A stretch of DNA of 64,000 nt from Leptospira stimsonii (lineage in GTDB: Bacteria > Spirochaetota > Leptospiria > Leptospirales > Leptospiraceae): positions 1,127,501 to 1,191,500 of the forward strand of contig NZ_QHCS01000001.1 of assembly GCF_003545875.1 (NCBI RefSeq). Direction: 5' to 3'. The notes under the pieces were generated by a model. That model was not told the origin of the DNA. It ran no database searches and saw only the letters and a list, made by a program, of their open reading frames with translations. The translations under genes were made by a program, and so were the position numbers. Positions 10,954 to 24,164 of this stretch are shown piece after piece (the first letter of the stretch is position 1; each line of letters starts with the position of its first letter).

Positions 10954-13110
10954 ATGGAAAGTTTTACTGTAGCAAGACAACATTTGAAAAAGAATACTTA
11001 TGCTAATTTTTTTTGCTTCCTTATCTATTTTTTTACAATCGGTTGTTTGAACAAGGGGCAAAAGACTCCTTTGCTGTTTCAATTTTCCGGTGTCGATTTT
11101 CCAAAATCGAATACGGTTTCAGTTCCGGAAACAGGGAAAATTACCCTAAATTCGGAATCCAGATTCTACGTTAGTTCCAATGTGGGAGCGATCAACTTTA
11201 AAGACGTGAGTTGGTCGCCTAGTTTGGATGCTTACTATAGACTTCGATTGAATGCCACAAATTGCCAAGACGGTACCGTGATCTCGGAAGGAGCCGTTAC
11301 CAAGTCGACTTCCGTTTCGAATCGAATCCAGGCAAATGACGCGTCAAATCCTCTTCTAGTAGGAGCGAACCGGATCATACTTTGTTTAGATTCTTCTGAA
11401 ACCGGATCGAATTGGGACAAAGTGGAATTGGATGTCATACGAGACGATACTCCCCCCACTTCGATCACATTCACGCCCGACACCGGAATCTACGGTTCTC
11501 TGATTCCGAATATTTCTTTGACATGTTCCGATCTAGGGGGATCCGGTTGTAATAAAATAGCGTATCGAGTTGGCGGTTCCGATCCGGGAATCTCTCCGAA
11601 TGGAACTCCGGATGCGAATTCTATTTCTTTTTCGAATCCGTTCTCGGTTCCGGATAACGCGATTACGACTGTAAAAGCGATCGCGGTCGACGGTGCGGGA
11701 AACGTTGGAACCGTGAGCGCTCCTTCAGTCTTCACGGTTTTTACCGGAAATCCGACGATTACCATCACCTCTCAGAGCGCACAATTTCTAAAAGCTTCGA
11801 CTGCGAGTACGATTAAATGGAAGTCGGATATCGCGGGTACGTTTACTTTTCGAAGGAATAGCACTTCTTGTTCGGATGGAACTCAGCTTTCCAGCGGAAC
11901 CGTGTCAGCGAACGTTTTAAAAACAAGCGGTGTTCTTTCTACCGCTCTTCCAGCTGACGGGAATTATACGATTCGGATCTGCGTTACTTCTTCTTTGACC
12001 GGCAACGTCGGCTATACAACTTTTCCTATATCAAAAGATTCGGTAATTCCAACGATTTCGATTTCTCCGGCGGGAAATAACTTAAATCTTCCTGTAAATC
12101 AGAGATACTTTACGTTTACTTTCAACGAGGATATGGATACAAGCGCGACGTTATCCCCGAGTATCGAAATGTATACGAACGCGTCTTTTGTTGGATCAAC
12201 GTCTTTTGGTCTAAAAGGAACAACGGGGCAGTGGTTGGATGCGAGGACCTATCGATTGGATATCCAGAGTAAGTTGCCTGAATTGTCTTTCTTTCATTTA
12301 TCAGTTTCCAGTTTTAAGGATTTCGCGGGAAACGTACCGGCTTCTTCTTCGTTTTTATTCGGAACTGGCGTGGACTCGACTCCTCAGAAAGTTGCCGATA
12401 CCGGACAAACGGATTGTTCTGATTCGAACGGGGACCCTACTGGATGCGCCGGCTCCGGTCAAGACGGTGAGATCGTAAGCGCGAGTTCAGGGTTGACATT
12501 ACCCTTTGCGATGAATGCTTCCTATCCGAGTGATATCGTCTCCGTCGATACAATCACCGGAAGAGTTTGGAAAACCTGTATCGAAGGGTTCTCTTGGAAC
12601 GGAACAACCTGTATTCAGGTTTGTCCTCAGGATACGAAGTGGGACGGGACTTCTTGTTTAAGTTCTACAGGATATCCTTATAAGAATCAAATTTCCGCTT
12701 ACGAATGCAACGCCCTGAATTCTGCGAACTCAGGAAACGGCTACGCCGGGAAAAAGACCTGGAGAGTTCCTTATTTATCAGAATATTATAGTATTCTAAA
12801 TTACGGTGGAAACGCCGGGAACAATGCGATTCCGGAGGCGAATTTTCCGGGACTTCCCCGGGATAATTATCAAAGGTATTGGACAGGAACGTATACTCTG
12901 AGTATAAACGCAACGACGGTAACGGGAACAATCGATTCTCTATCCAGCGGGCCTATCGATCCGATGAATTCGGCGAGCTATTATTCAAAGGGCGCTTGGG
13001 CGATCTCCGTTTTCGGAGGTGTCACTCAACCGGGCCCGGATAAGACAAGATACAATTCACAATATGTCGTGTATCCGTACTACTACACTAGCCTCTGCCT
13101 CGCGGACTAA
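10954..13110 (+). CDS. Large lipoprotein with Ig-like domains and DUF1566 C-terminal domain
   Basis: A 718-residue putative outer-surface lipoprotein. The signal peptide ends at lipobox FTIGC (Cys31). Residues about 50-165 form a beta-rich domain. About 170-270 resembles a chitobiase/HYR-type repeat (PTSITFTPDTGIYGS, then VKAIAVDGAGNVGTVS). About 370-470 matches the Big_5/SbsA Ig-like pattern (FTFTFNEDMDTSAT, then FKDFAGN). From about 490 to the end is a DUF1566 (Lcl) domain: Cys-rich linker TDCSDSNGDPTGCAGSGQDG, TGRVWKTCIEGFSWNGTTC, and WRVPYLSEYYSILNYGG. GGAGG precedes the start. A second DUF1566 gene follows 10 bases later, so the two form a probable operon. The ligand is unknown. Confidence 0.8.
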   Translation: MESFTVARQHLKKNTYANFFCFLIYFFTIGCLNKGQKTPLLFQFSGVDFPKSNTVSVPETGKITLNSESRFYVSSNVGAINFKDVSWSPSLDAYYRLRLNATNCQDGTVISEGAVTKSTSVSNRIQANDASNPLLVGANRIILCLDSSETGSNWDKVELDVIRDDTPPTSITFTPDTGIYGSLIPNISLTCSDLGGSGCNKIAYRVGGSDPGISPNGTPDANSISFSNPFSVPDNAITTVKAIAVDGAGNVGTVSAPSVFTVFTGNPTITITSQSAQFLKASTASTIKWKSDIAGTFTFRRNSTSCSDGTQLSSGTVSANVLKTSGVLSTALPADGNYTIRICVTSSLTGNVGYTTFPISKDSVIPTISISPAGNNLNLPVNQRYFTFTFNEDMDTSATLSPSIEMYTNASFVGSTSFGLKGTTGQWLDARTYRLDIQSKLPELSFFHLSVSSFKDFAGNVPASSSFLFGTGVDSTPQKVADTGQTDCSDSNGDPTGCAGSGQDGEIVSASSGLTLPFAMNASYPSDIVSVDTITGRVWKTCIEGFSWNGTTCIQVCPQDTKWDGTSCLSSTGYPYKNQISAYECNALNSANSGNGYAGKKTWRVPYLSEYYSILNYGGNAGNNAIPEANFPGLPRDNYQRYWTGTYTLSINATTVTGTIDSLSSGPIDPMNSASYYSKGAWAISVFGGVTQPGPDKTRYNSQYVVYPYYYTSLCLAD

Positions 13111-13120
13111 GGAGATTCCT

Positions 13121-13705
13121 ATGAAAAAAATCGTGACACTACTTCTGCTTCTCCAAATCAATATCGGTTCTTCAATTTTCGCTATCGGGGGGCCTTACGT
13201 CGACAACGGGGACGGCACCGTAAAGGATACGTTAAACGGCTTTTATTGGCAGAAATGTTCTTTTGGACAGGCCTCCTTGGATTGTTCCGGATCCGCTACG
13301 ATCATGGATTGGAACTCTGCCCTTTTTTCCTGCCAGAACCTGAATCTCGCGGGAAGAGTTTGGAGAGTGCCTAATGTGAAAGAGCTTGCGAGCCTAATCG
13401 ATTACCGTCGGACAACGTATCCGATCATCGACGTTTCGATTTTTCAAAATACGATCGGAGGATATTATTGGAGTTCCACGAGCGGGATCTCCTCTGGATC
13501 CAGTCCGGATTCCACGGCGGTGAACGATTATAATTCGGATCCGTCCTCCTATGTCGCGACGCCTTATTCCGCAGGAAAGGCGTATGCCATTCCGAGGAAC
13601 ACACGATATAGGTCGATGGCCTATATCGCCGATTACAGAATGGGAGGTACGATCGAATTCCCAAAGGCGAATAACGCATATCTTCGTTGCGTTTCCGGGC
13701 CGTAA
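13121..13705 (+). CDS. Secreted DUF1566 domain protein
   Basis: A 194-residue exported protein. The signal peptide (MKKIVTLLLLLQINIGSSIFA) is of type I with no lipobox. The mature part is one DUF1566 domain: VDNGDGTVKDTLNGFYWQKC, then WNSALFSCQNLNLAGRVWRV, PNVKELASLIDYR, GYYWSSTS and the terminal YLRCVSG. The ATG at 13121 is preceded by AGGAGATTCCT. An upstream in-phase ATG at 13019 lies inside the preceding gene and would destroy the signal peptide, so it is rejected. Ten bases separate it from the DUF1566 lipoprotein upstream. Confidence 0.8.
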   Translation: MKKIVTLLLLLQINIGSSIFAIGGPYVDNGDGTVKDTLNGFYWQKCSFGQASLDCSGSATIMDWNSALFSCQNLNLAGRVWRVPNVKELASLIDYRRTTYPIIDVSIFQNTIGGYYWSSTSGISSGSSPDSTAVNDYNSDPSSYVATPYSAGKAYAIPRNTRYRSMAYIADYRMGGTIEFPKANNAYLRCVSGP

Positions 13706-13829
13706 TCGGTTTGGAAAATTTGCGATAGAATAAATCAAAGGAAATGATTTTCAAATCTGCGAAAAGAATCGAAACCTCATTTCGAAAATTTCATTTTGCT
13801 CGTTTTTGTTTCTAAGAAAATGATTCTTT

Positions 13830-13860
13830 CAAAGTCCGTTTCGACTGAAATCGGACTTTG
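13830..13860 (+). terminator. Strong hairpin downstream of the DUF1566 pair
   Basis: CAAAGTCCG pairs with CGGACTTTG (9 bp). The stem continues inward with TTTC/GAAA around a GACT loop and one bulged T. There is no T run on either side, so it may be a processing or 3'-stabilising structure and not a true terminator. The arm sequence is shared with the CGGACTT terminators elsewhere in the window. Confidence 0.5.
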
Positions 13861-14310
13861 AATCCGCTTGCCTAAGAAAGAGTTGTAGACAAAGCGGGAG
13901 ATCTTCGATCTTGTTCAAAAAAAGGTTCGCAAGGACGAATTGGAATCTTTGATTCTGATTTTTGGTCTTGTGGAATTCTCCTTCGATTCGGACGTATCTT
14001 TTCGTATTTTAAAAAAAAGCCGAAAAGGTTTTTGCTTACGGATCAAGATCGGGTCTTGAAAACGGCTTCGCGTTCAGGAACGGAATACCTTCGTTAAAAG
14101 CTGGTTCCAAAATCTAAAAAGTAGGAACTCATACTTTTTTGGGAAATAAAGGAGGGTTCAAAATCTTCGGTAAAACCGAATCTATTATTTGTGGGAACTC
14201 ACACAATGGAATTCAATTTTACAAAATAATTTTTTCTCGATCTTTCGCGCTACGCATAATCTTTTCCTCCAATTGGAAAACGATTTTTAATCAAGAATCG
14301 AAGGAGCGTT

Positions 14311-14470
14311 TTGTTGGAGTTCCTACAAAAGTCTGCGGGAGATTTCTACTTGACAATATGCAATTTCTGTGATAGAGAAAAGTCTTCCGAGATTTCCCGC
14401 TAACCCGCCTCCTCCACCCTAGATCAGGGCGGGGCCCGCGACTTTTCACGGAAGTATGTCGTTGTTACGA
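14311..14470. repeat. Composite intergenic repeat, copy A
   Basis: The order of blocks is TTGGAGTTCCTACAA, a spacer, a block reading TTCTGTGATAGAGAAAAG, TTTCCCGC, and a CCACCCTAGATCAGGGCGGG hairpin followed by CGACTTTTCAC. The same order recurs at 24328-24500 with point changes. No coding capacity is seen. Confidence 0.6.
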
Positions 14471-14628
14471 CAAATTTTTCCGAGGATCCGAACAACTTGC
14501 TAGGAAATGTTCCGAACCTTTGGGACAAGTTCAAAAATTTCATTGTGAGGATCGACGTCGATTTCCGAATACAAAATCGCAATATAAGAATTCTTGTCCT
14601 CGCCGGATGAGTCGCGTATTTTGGAAAA

Positions 14629-15393
14629 ATGCCAGATTCTAATCTTGCCCTTGAAGTTAGGAGACTCAATTTGCAGTTGGAAGAGAGGATCGTTTTGGAT
14701 TCTATTTCTTTCGAAGTCGCTCCGGGTTCGATTCTAGGAATTCTAGGGCGTTCCGGTTCCGGGAAAACCTCTCTCTTTCGTTCCATTTTGGGAGTTCCCA
14801 CATTTAAGAATGTGAAACAGAGCGGATCCGTTTTCTTTTTCGGAAAGAATCGAAGTGAAATTCCGATTCATCATCTTCAACCGGTGTTTCAAGATCCGGT
14901 AAGCAGTTTTAATCCAGCTTGGACTTTGGAAAAAGCTCTCAGAGAACCACTTCGGATTCTCGGCGGAGAAATCGCCGAGCGAGGGGAAACTTCTTTCGGG
15001 GAGTTTCTCCATTCCTTTCAACTTTCCGGTAAGGATCTCGATCGAAATGTTTTATCTTTTTCTGGAGGAGAACTTCAGAGGGCTTCGATCCTTCGAGCGC
15101 TCCTCACCGAACCGAAGATTCTTTTTTTAGATGAAGCGTTAGGCGCTCTGGATCCGATTGTCCTGAATGAAGTCTTAGGGTTTCTAAAAAAAATCGCTGA
15201 AGAAAGAAAACTCACGATTCTTCTCATCACTCATAACTTGAGAACGGCGAGAAAATTCTGCGATCAAATAGGAATTTTGGAAAAAGGAAAACTTTTGGAT
15301 TTTGGAAAAACGGAAGAGGTTTTTACGAATTATAAAAGCGCTTTTACGGGGGAACTCATTCGTGCGACCGATCTGAGCTCCCTCCGCGTTTGA
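14629..15393 (+). CDS. ABC transporter ATP-binding protein, oligopeptide/nickel type
   Basis: An ATPase of an ABC importer, 254 residues. Walker A is GRSGSGKT (40-47). The Q-loop region [13 protein letters not shown] is typical of the Dpp/Opp/Nik subfamily. The signature is [11 protein letters not shown], Walker B is ILFLDEA with LGALD in the D-loop (the usual LDEPTSALD has become LDEALGALD), and the switch His is in LLITHN. A GGAGTTCC element lies in frame just after Walker A and encodes GVPTFKN (about 55-61). No permease or binding protein is adjacent; partners must be elsewhere. It is convergent with the gene at 15394, with no bases between the two stop codons. Confidence 0.85.
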   Translation: MPDSNLALEVRRLNLQLEERIVLDSISFEVAPGSILGILGRSGSGKTSLFRSILGVPTFKNVKQSGSVFFFGKNRSEIPIHHLQPVFQDPVSSFNPAWTLEKALREPLRILGGEIAERGETSFGEFLHSFQLSGKDLDRNVLSFSGGELQRASILRALLTEPKILFLDEALGALDPIVLNEVLGFLKKIAEERKLTILLITHNLRTARKFCDQIGILEKGKLLDFGKTEEVFTNYKSAFTGELIRATDLSSLRV

Positions 15394-16027
<634 letters not shown>

Positions 16028-16041
16028 GATTCCTCCAAGGT

Positions 16042-16076
<35 letters not shown>

Positions 16077-16081
16077 CTTTT

Positions 16082-17161
16082 TCAGTCGTTTTTGTTTTCC
16101 TCTTCCAGGGACTTGATCTCCGCAAAACGTTTCGCGAGGTCTCTTCGCCTTTCGATCACCTTATAGGAGAATTCCGAAAAGAACGGATCGTTCGGATATT
16201 TGAGAAGTTGTTCGTATTGATCCGCCGCCGTGACATAATCGCCGACCTTGCTCGCGGTTTCCGCGAAGAAGAAATGAAACTTCTTATTGTATTGTTTCTT
16301 TTGCCCTAGATCGTCGACGAGTTCCGTATTCTTAAAAATTCTATATGCGTAGAGATCTTTGGAGGATAAAAGTTCGATCCTTGCTTTCCCCATTCTCGCG
16401 TCCGGACTTTGTTCGTCGATTCGTGAAGCTTCCTTAATATAGAGAAGGGCTCGGTTTTTCAAATCGGTTCGAATGTAATGATCGGCCAAAAGGAGAAGCG
16501 CCTCGGTATGAAACGGATTTAGGGAAACCGCCTTTCTCCAGAGAATCGTCGCGTTGATCGGTTCTCTCACGGTTTCATACAACGTTCCCAGATGGATGTA
16601 GGTCCGATAATATTCCGGAATTTCCGAGCTTGCGTATTCGAACTGGATGATCGCCTTTTGGTATTTTTTTTCCAAGTGAAAGGCTCTTCCGAGATTGTAA
16701 CGGAAAGGAAAAAATTTGGGATCGAATCGGATTCCTTCCTCCAACATGGGAATCGCCTTCGAACGTTCTTCGGCTTTTCCGCTTTCCAAAAGACGGACCG
16801 CTTCGTTGTTGAAAAGTCCACAATTGAGAATTTCCTTTCCTTCAAAGACGAAACTTCCCTTCGAAGGAGGAGGATCTCCTTTCCAATTTCTCCCCGCGCT
16901 GAGAATGAAATCCTGTTCCGTTCTTAAAAAAGATCCGTCGTTGTAGTATTCCGGAGAGAGAATTTCGTTTTCGCCCCAGAGAAGTCCGGAGTAGTATTGT
17001 CCTCCGATGTTCAGTTGCGCCTGAATCGGAGAATGAAAGAAGAGAACGTGGAAAAGAAGAAGAATCGAAAACGTACACTTTCGCAAGAAAGTAGGAACTC
17101 CTCCGCGGAGAACGGAAAAAACGCATTGTAAATTCTGTTTCAGGGGAGAGTCTGACATCAT
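16082..17161 (-). CDS. Exported tetratricopeptide-repeat protein
   Basis: A protein of about 359 residues with a hydrophobic export signal ([21 protein letters not shown]) and several TPR units. Visible units are [20 protein letters not shown], then [20 protein letters not shown], then [40 protein letters not shown], and [20 protein letters not shown] near the end. TPRs mediate protein-protein contacts; the partner is unknown. With the ATG at 17161, only 13 bases separate it from divergent ccmA and the signal peptide would start 29 residues late. A TTG at 17086, just after an embedded GGAGTTCC copy, would give a normal 23-residue signal peptide. The start is therefore uncertain. Confidence 0.75.
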   Translation of the reverse strand: MMSDSPLKQNLQCVFSVLRGGVPTFLRKCTFSILLLFHVLFFHSPIQAQLNIGGQYYSGLLWGENEILSPEYYNDGSFLRTEQDFILSAGRNWKGDPPPSKGSFVFEGKEILNCGLFNNEAVRLLESGKAEERSKAIPMLEEGIRFDPKFFPFRYNLGRAFHLEKKYQKAIIQFEYASSEIPEYYRTYIHLGTLYETVREPINATILWRKAVSLNPFHTEALLLLADHYIRTDLKNRALLYIKEASRIDEQSPDARMGKARIELLSSKDLYAYRIFKNTELVDDLGQKKQYNKKFHFFFAETASKVGDYVTAADQYEQLLKYPNDPFFSEFSYKVIERRRDLAKRFAEIKSLEEENKND

Positions 17162-17174
17162 AAGAGGAATCGGT

Positions 17175-17822
17175 TTGCCATCTCAAGAACAAGCGCTTCT
17201 CGTCTGCAAAGATCTATCTTATTCTATCGGAAAAAAACAGATTCTCAAACAGATCTCCTTCTCTCTTTTCCGGGGAGAATTGATTCTTCTTCGAGGCGAC
17301 AACGGCGCCGGAAAAACGACCCTTCTTCGAAGTATTCTCAATCACGCGCATCACAAGGAATCGTTTTCCTTTTCGGATTCGAATTCTAAAAAACCGCAGA
17401 TTTCCTATTTGGGTCATGAACTCGGTCTTTATACTTCTCTGAGTTTGGAGGAGAATCTCCGTTATTTTCTTTCCATTGCTGGCATCGAGTTCCCGAGAGA
17501 AAAGGTGGAGTTCCTACTTCGTTCCTTCAAACTCTGGACGAGAAGAGAGGATCCGATCTTTACATTCTCCAGAGGAATGAAACAAAAGGCCGCTCTGATT
17601 CGAGCGCTTCTTACAGGCGGAGATTTGATTCTTCTGGATGAACCGTTCACGGCCCTGGATCGGACCGGTTTGGAGATTGCCGTTCGACTCTTGGAAGAAT
17701 ATTCTAAAAATTCGGCGGTTCTGATGGTGACTCACGATCCGGGAATTCCTTTTTCTCAAAAGACTGCGACTTGGAATCTCAAGGAGGGGAAAATTGAAAC
17801 TTCTGCTTTCTCTTCTCTATAA
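17175..17822 (+). CDS. ccmA: Cytochrome c maturation ABC ATPase CcmA
   Basis: The ATPase that powers haem handling by CcmBC in system I cytochrome c maturation. At 215 residues it has family length. Walker A is GDNGAGKTT (41-49), the signature region is [16 protein letters not shown] (typical CcmA wording), Walker B with D-loop is [12 protein letters not shown], and the switch region is LMVTHD. The start is TTG at 17175 with AGAGGA placed 7-8 nt upstream. It overlaps ccmB by 29 bases. A GGAGTTCC element is embedded in frame (encodes VEFLL). Assignment is strengthened by ccmB and ccmC directly downstream. Confidence 0.9.
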   Translation: MPSQEQALLVCKDLSYSIGKKQILKQISFSLFRGELILLRGDNGAGKTTLLRSILNHAHHKESFSFSDSNSKKPQISYLGHELGLYTSLSLEENLRYFLSIAGIEFPREKVEFLLRSFKLWTRREDPIFTFSRGMKQKAALIRALLTGGDLILLDEPFTALDRTGLEIAVRLLEEYSKNSAVLMVTHDPGIPFSQKTATWNLKEGKIETSAFSSL

Positions 17823-18465
17823 GGAGTTCCTACTTTTAGGAAAGGCTTTGAACGGAATTCTTTCCGTCGTGGTTCTGATCACTTCGATCGTATTCATTTT
17901 TAATTATGCTCTGGAACAGACCGGAAAACTCGACCGACAAACCTTGATCGGCATCAAGTGGTCGGTTCTTTTCCTGACTTCTTACGTTTTTATCGGTCAG
18001 TCCGCGTGGGAGGAAAGGGAAAGCGGGGGAGGAAGAATCAGTTCTCTTTTTCTTCCGATCTGGATGCGATTTTTTGCAAAATCTCTCGCGGTCTTTTTTG
18101 GTCTTTCGATTGCGGCTTTCTACTTAATGATTTTATTATCCGTTTTTTTCCAGGCATTTCCACTCGGAATCCGAGATCTGACGGTAAATCTGATTTTTCT
18201 CCTTCCCGGAGTTCTTTGTATTTCCTTTCTCGGCGTTTCTCTGAGTCATATCAGTGATTCGTCGCGTTTGAAGGAGATCCTACTTCCGCTCCTGATGATT
18301 CCTTTTACGATTCCAATTCTTCTTTTTGGAATGGAAGCGGAGAGAAAACTCGAAAGACTTCCCGTCTTTGATCCGATTCCGGGACTCGCCATCTTACTTT
18401 CGTTTTGCGCTTTTTACGCGGGGATCGGAATTTTACTTTTAGAACTTTCGGGCGACGAACCCTGA
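17794..18465 (+). CDS. ccmB: Haem exporter membrane protein CcmB
   Basis: The permease partner of CcmA, 223 residues with about six hydrophobic segments. CcmB-like features are the N-terminal [11 protein letters not shown] before the first membrane span, the segment [19 protein letters not shown] between spans 2 and 3, and the C-terminal [19 protein letters not shown]. The start ATG lies 29 bases inside ccmA, indicating translational coupling. A GGAGTTCC element at about 17823 is part of codons 10-14. Confidence 0.88.
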   Translation: MKLLLSLLYKEFLLLGKALNGILSVVVLITSIVFIFNYALEQTGKLDRQTLIGIKWSVLFLTSYVFIGQSAWEERESGGGRISSLFLPIWMRFFAKSLAVFFGLSIAAFYLMILLSVFFQAFPLGIRDLTVNLIFLLPGVLCISFLGVSLSHISDSSRLKEILLPLLMIPFTIPILLFGMEAERKLERLPVFDPIPGLAILLSFCAFYAGIGILLLELSGDEP

Positions 18466-18512
18466 AGAATCTTCTTGATTCTGCCGGCATTCTCTCGAAT
18501 ACTCTCTTTCGT

Positions 18513-19205
<693 letters not shown>

Positions 19206-19212
19206 AGAAACG

Positions 19213-21184
<1,972 letters not shown>

Positions 21185-21209
<25 letters not shown>

Positions 21210-21433
21210 TCCTCAAAGAATCCGTTCTGGACCCGCAGGGGAGCACGGTGAAAAAAGTTCTCTCCGAAGTGGGAGAAAAATCGGTGCTGGACGTCAGAGT
21301 CGGAAAATACATCGAACTCAAGATCGACGCTCCGAATGAAGAAACTGCGAGAAAAGACGTGGAAAGACTCTGCGACAAAATTCTCGTGAACCACGTAATC
21401 GAAACATATTCTGCTAATATTCAAAAAATATGA
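21185..21433 (+). CDS. purS: FGAM synthase subunit PurS
   Basis: The 82-residue small subunit of the three-part formylglycinamidine ribonucleotide synthase. The pattern [18 protein letters not shown], then [10 protein letters not shown] and [14 protein letters not shown], is typical PurS. The ATG at 21185 is used; an in-phase ATG at 21008 lies deep inside purC and is rejected. It ends with an ATGA overlap into purQ. Confidence 0.95.
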
Positions 21434-22089
21434 AAGTCGCCGTAATCACGTTTCCCGGTTCCAACTGCGACGCCGATATTTATAGAGTTCTAAGAGATCA
21501 ATATAAAGCGGAAGTGGATCGTATTTGGCACAGAGATCAGTTGGAAAAAAAATACGAACTGGTAATTCTTCCGGGAGGTTTTTCCTACGGGGATTATCTT
21601 CGTTCCGGTGCGATGGCAGGTTTTTCTCCGGTGATGAAATCCGTGAAAGAACACGTCAATAAGGGCGGAAAACTTTTCGGAATCTGCAACGGTTTTCAGA
21701 TTCTTACCGAAGCGGAATTTTTACCCGGCGCTCTGACAAGAAACAAAAACCTGAAATATATCTGCAAAACCGTGACCTTGAAAAAAGGTTCTTCGGGAAA
21801 TCCTGTGACTTCCTCTTTGGATCCTCAGAAAGAATTGAGAATTCCGATCGCCCACGCGGACGGTTGTTACTTTGCGACCTCCGACGTTTTGAAACAACTC
21901 GAAGACGAGGGAAGAGTTCTCTTTCGTTATTTTGGGGAGAATCCAAACGGTTCTCTCGACGCGATCGCAGGAATTACTTCGAAGAATTTTAAGATTGCGG
22001 GGATGATGCCTCACCCGGAAAGAGCGATGAACTCCGTTACCGGCGAAGAAGACGGAAAGGTCGTCCTCGATCTGATCTTAGGAGCTTGA
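21430..22089 (+). CDS. purQ: FGAM synthase glutaminase subunit PurQ
   Basis: A class I glutamine amidotransferase supplying ammonia to PurL, 219 residues. Seen: [15 protein letters not shown], the oxyanion [11 protein letters not shown], the nucleophile elbow [10 protein letters not shown] with Cys, [11 protein letters not shown], and the catalytic His/Glu in [10 protein letters not shown]. It is the last gene of the purCSQ group. purL is not in the window. Confidence 0.97.
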   Translation: MKVAVITFPGSNCDADIYRVLRDQYKAEVDRIWHRDQLEKKYELVILPGGFSYGDYLRSGAMAGFSPVMKSVKEHVNKGGKLFGICNGFQILTEAEFLPGALTRNKNLKYICKTVTLKKGSSGNPVTSSLDPQKELRIPIAHADGCYFATSDVLKQLEDEGRVLFRYFGENPNGSLDAIAGITSKNFKIAGMMPHPERAMNSVTGEEDGKVVLDLILGA

Positions 22090-22808
22090 GAATTTGCGGG
22101 AGTTCCCGCGTTTTGTGTCCGCTCGAAGGATTCGGATTTTGCGGTGAAACTACAAAACGAAGAGTTCCCACAATGGGCCGGGTTTCAAATGAAATTCTAC
22201 GTCTCATCGTGAAAAAGAAAACGTATGAGTTCCTACTTTTTCCGAGATATACGGGATTGCCTCTCTTTCTAAGTAGAATCTCATTCTCATAAAACCATCG
22301 TCATCGATTGGCATCGACCAATTCTAAAAAATGCGGGAACTCCCGCATTTCGTCTTCGAAAAGGATCTGCTTGGAAGACCCAATCAAAGTAGGAACTCCT
22401 ATGTTTTTCATTCCAAAAGGACGATTCCCGACTCTTAAAAGTAGGAACTCCCGCATTTCGTCTTCGAAAAGGATCTGCTTGGAAGACCCAATCAAAGTAG
22501 GAACTCCTATGTTTTTATCCCAAAGGACGTTTCCCGATTCTTAAAAGTAGGAACTCCCATCTTTCCTTTTTCCGAAAGATTCGTCTGAGAGAGGAATACA
22601 ATATCGATCGTCGTTGTTTTCAAAGGTCGGAATCCCGGCATCACTCTGAAAAAACATTGATAAATGTTAACTTCGAGAAGTGATGAGATTCCTTATAATT
22701 TATTTCATTCTCAAGCCTATTCCTTAAGATAGGGAAACCTGGGGATTCTTTATCGAGAGAAAATCCCGGAATCAAAAAGCGCATTTTAAGGGAGCGAAAA
22801 AGAAGACG
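22090..22808. repeat. Dense cluster of GGAACTCC hairpin elements
   Basis: At least eight copies occur at about 22095, 22160, 22226, 22333, 22387, 22441, 22497 and 22547, both with TGCGGG/CCCGCA arms and with GTAGG/CCTAC arms. The first sits directly after purQ (GCGGGAGTTCCCGC, then a T run) and could terminate that operon. Open frames across the cluster are repeat translations and are not proposed as genes. Confidence 0.75.
22334..22558. repeat. 108-bp tandem duplication
   Basis: Two successive units, each starting GGGAACTCCCGCATTTCG or AGGAACTCCCGCATTTCG and containing GGATCTGCTTGGAAGACCC and a second hairpin element (GTAGGAACTCCTATG). The unit starts are 108 bases apart (22336 and 22444). 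The second unit is 2-3 bases shorter near CCAAAGGACG, and a third hairpin begins at 22550. Confidence 0.85.
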
Positions 22809-24164
22809 ATGAGCATGTTTCACGTAGACAACAAACTACGAATCTCTTGGGACATCCTGATCTTCATCTGCATACTTTATGCGTCGATAGAATCTCCGCT
22901 TCGAGTCGTCCTTTCCTACAAACAGGGATTCGTAGTAACTGCTCTTTACATTCTTGTGGATATCCTCTTTTTTGGAGACATTCTTGTGAACATATTTCCT
23001 CCGGAATACGTTCAAGGAAAGTGGATTCATATCCAAAAAAAAAGCATCTTACAATATTTCAAGACTTGGTTTATCTTTGATTTCCTAGCAGCGTTCCCTT
23101 TTGAGCTTGTGGCGGAATCTATTTTTAACGTCGATCTTTCCAGTCATCCGTTTCTATATCTCCTCTTCGGAATCACTCGTATCGTAAAAGTCGTTCGTAT
23201 TCCGGGAATTCTCTACCGTTTGAATCTCGCTTTTAAACCGGCACCTGGAATTTTACGATTGGTTTTACTTATGTTTTGGATCAGCGTTGTCGCCCATTGG
23301 TGCGCGATCGGCTGGTTGTACATTGACAATTTGGATTCCGCAGAAACGGGATTGGATCAATACGTACAAGCGCTCTATTGGACGATCACTACATTGACGA
23401 CGGTCGGCTACGGAGATATTGTTCCGACTACGACTCACCAGAGAATCTATACGATTTGTGTAATGCTTACTGGAGCTCTTGTATACGCGACCGTCATCGG
23501 TAACGTTGCGAGTATTCTCGCCAATTTGGATTTAGTGAGAGCGACCAAACTCCAGAGAATGGCTCAAGTGGATTCTTTTTTGAGAGCGAGAAAACTTCCT
23601 TTCTGGCTAAGAAGAAAAATTCGAGACTACTATATGTATATTATCGAAAGAGGATGGGGAGAAAACGAAAAAGAATTGTTAAGCGACCTTCCCGTCTCTC
23701 TTCAGAGGGATGTAAGAATTCATCTTCATAGAGAATTTTTGGAAAAGGTTCCTTTTCTAAAAGGAGCGGATCCTTCTCTTGTTACGAACTTGATCTTCTC
23801 TTTAAAACATCACGTTTTTCTTCCTGGGGACATCATCTTTCACAGAGGAGATATAGGACACAATCTCTATATACTGAGCGAAGGTCGCGTGGACGTATTA
23901 TCCCCGGACGATTCCAGAGTTATCGTTACGCTCGGAGATGGGCAGTTTTTTGGAGAGTTGGCTCTGGTCACCGCGGAACCGCGCTCGGCGACGATCCGTT
24001 GCACTTCGATTTGCGAGATCTACACACTGAGCAAAGAGGATTTTTTGGAAGCCTTGAGTTTGTATCCAGGATTTCGGGACGCGATGCAGGAAAGTCTTCG
24101 AAAACTCAATGTCAAGATGGATCTCAGTAGAACGTTTCAGAAAAGTAGGGATTCTCATTCTTAG
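22809..24164 (+). CDS. Cyclic-nucleotide-gated potassium channel (SthK/LliK type)
   Basis: A six-span channel of 451 residues in the HCN/CNG family. S1-S4 span roughly 12-140, with a weakly charged S4 ([17 protein letters not shown]). The pore helix and filter are [15 protein letters not shown] (filter 197-203), indicating K+ selectivity. A C-linker (about 250-310) leads to a cyclic-nucleotide-binding domain (about 320-440) with the phosphate-binding cassette [18 protein letters not shown], where PRSAT fits cAMP-type binding. Close bacterial relatives are known from Spirochaeta (SthK) and Leptospira (LliK). The last codons run into a diverged GTAGGGATTCTCA repeat copy. Confidence 0.92.
   Translation: MSMFHVDNKLRISWDILIFICILYASIESPLRVVLSYKQGFVVTALYILVDILFFGDILVNIFPPEYVQGKWIHIQKKSILQYFKTWFIFDFLAAFPFELVAESIFNVDLSSHPFLYLLFGITRIVKVVRIPGILYRLNLAFKPAPGILRLVLLMFWISVVAHWCAIGWLYIDNLDSAETGLDQYVQALYWTITTLTTVGYGDIVPTTTHQRIYTICVMLTGALVYATVIGNVASILANLDLVRATKLQRMAQVDSFLRARKLPFWLRRKIRDYYMYIIERGWGENEKELLSDLPVSLQRDVRIHLHREFLEKVPFLKGADPSLVTNLIFSLKHHVFLPGDIIFHRGDIGHNLYILSEGRVDVLSPDDSRVIVTLGDGQFFGELALVTAEPRSATIRCTSICEIYTLSKEDFLEALSLYPGFRDAMQESLRKLNVKMDLSRTFQKSRDSHS

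Larger units (their letters stand above)
13706..14628. repeat. Repeat-rich intergenic region
   Basis: About 920 bases without a convincing gene. It holds the hairpin at 13830-13860 and GGAACTCC-type elements at about 14120 (AGTAGGAACTCATACT, flanked by A and T runs, so terminator-like in both directions), 14192 and 14313, then copy A of a composite element. Short open frames (for example at 14139) run straight through the repeats and look spurious. Confidence 0.6.

Noticed and set aside
14139..14372. 77-codon frame in the repeat region
   Set aside because: It reads through two hairpin elements, has no ribosome-binding site and resembles no family.
22334..22558. CRISPR array
   Set aside because: Only two long units of 108 bases with no short repeat/unique spacer pattern and no cas genes.
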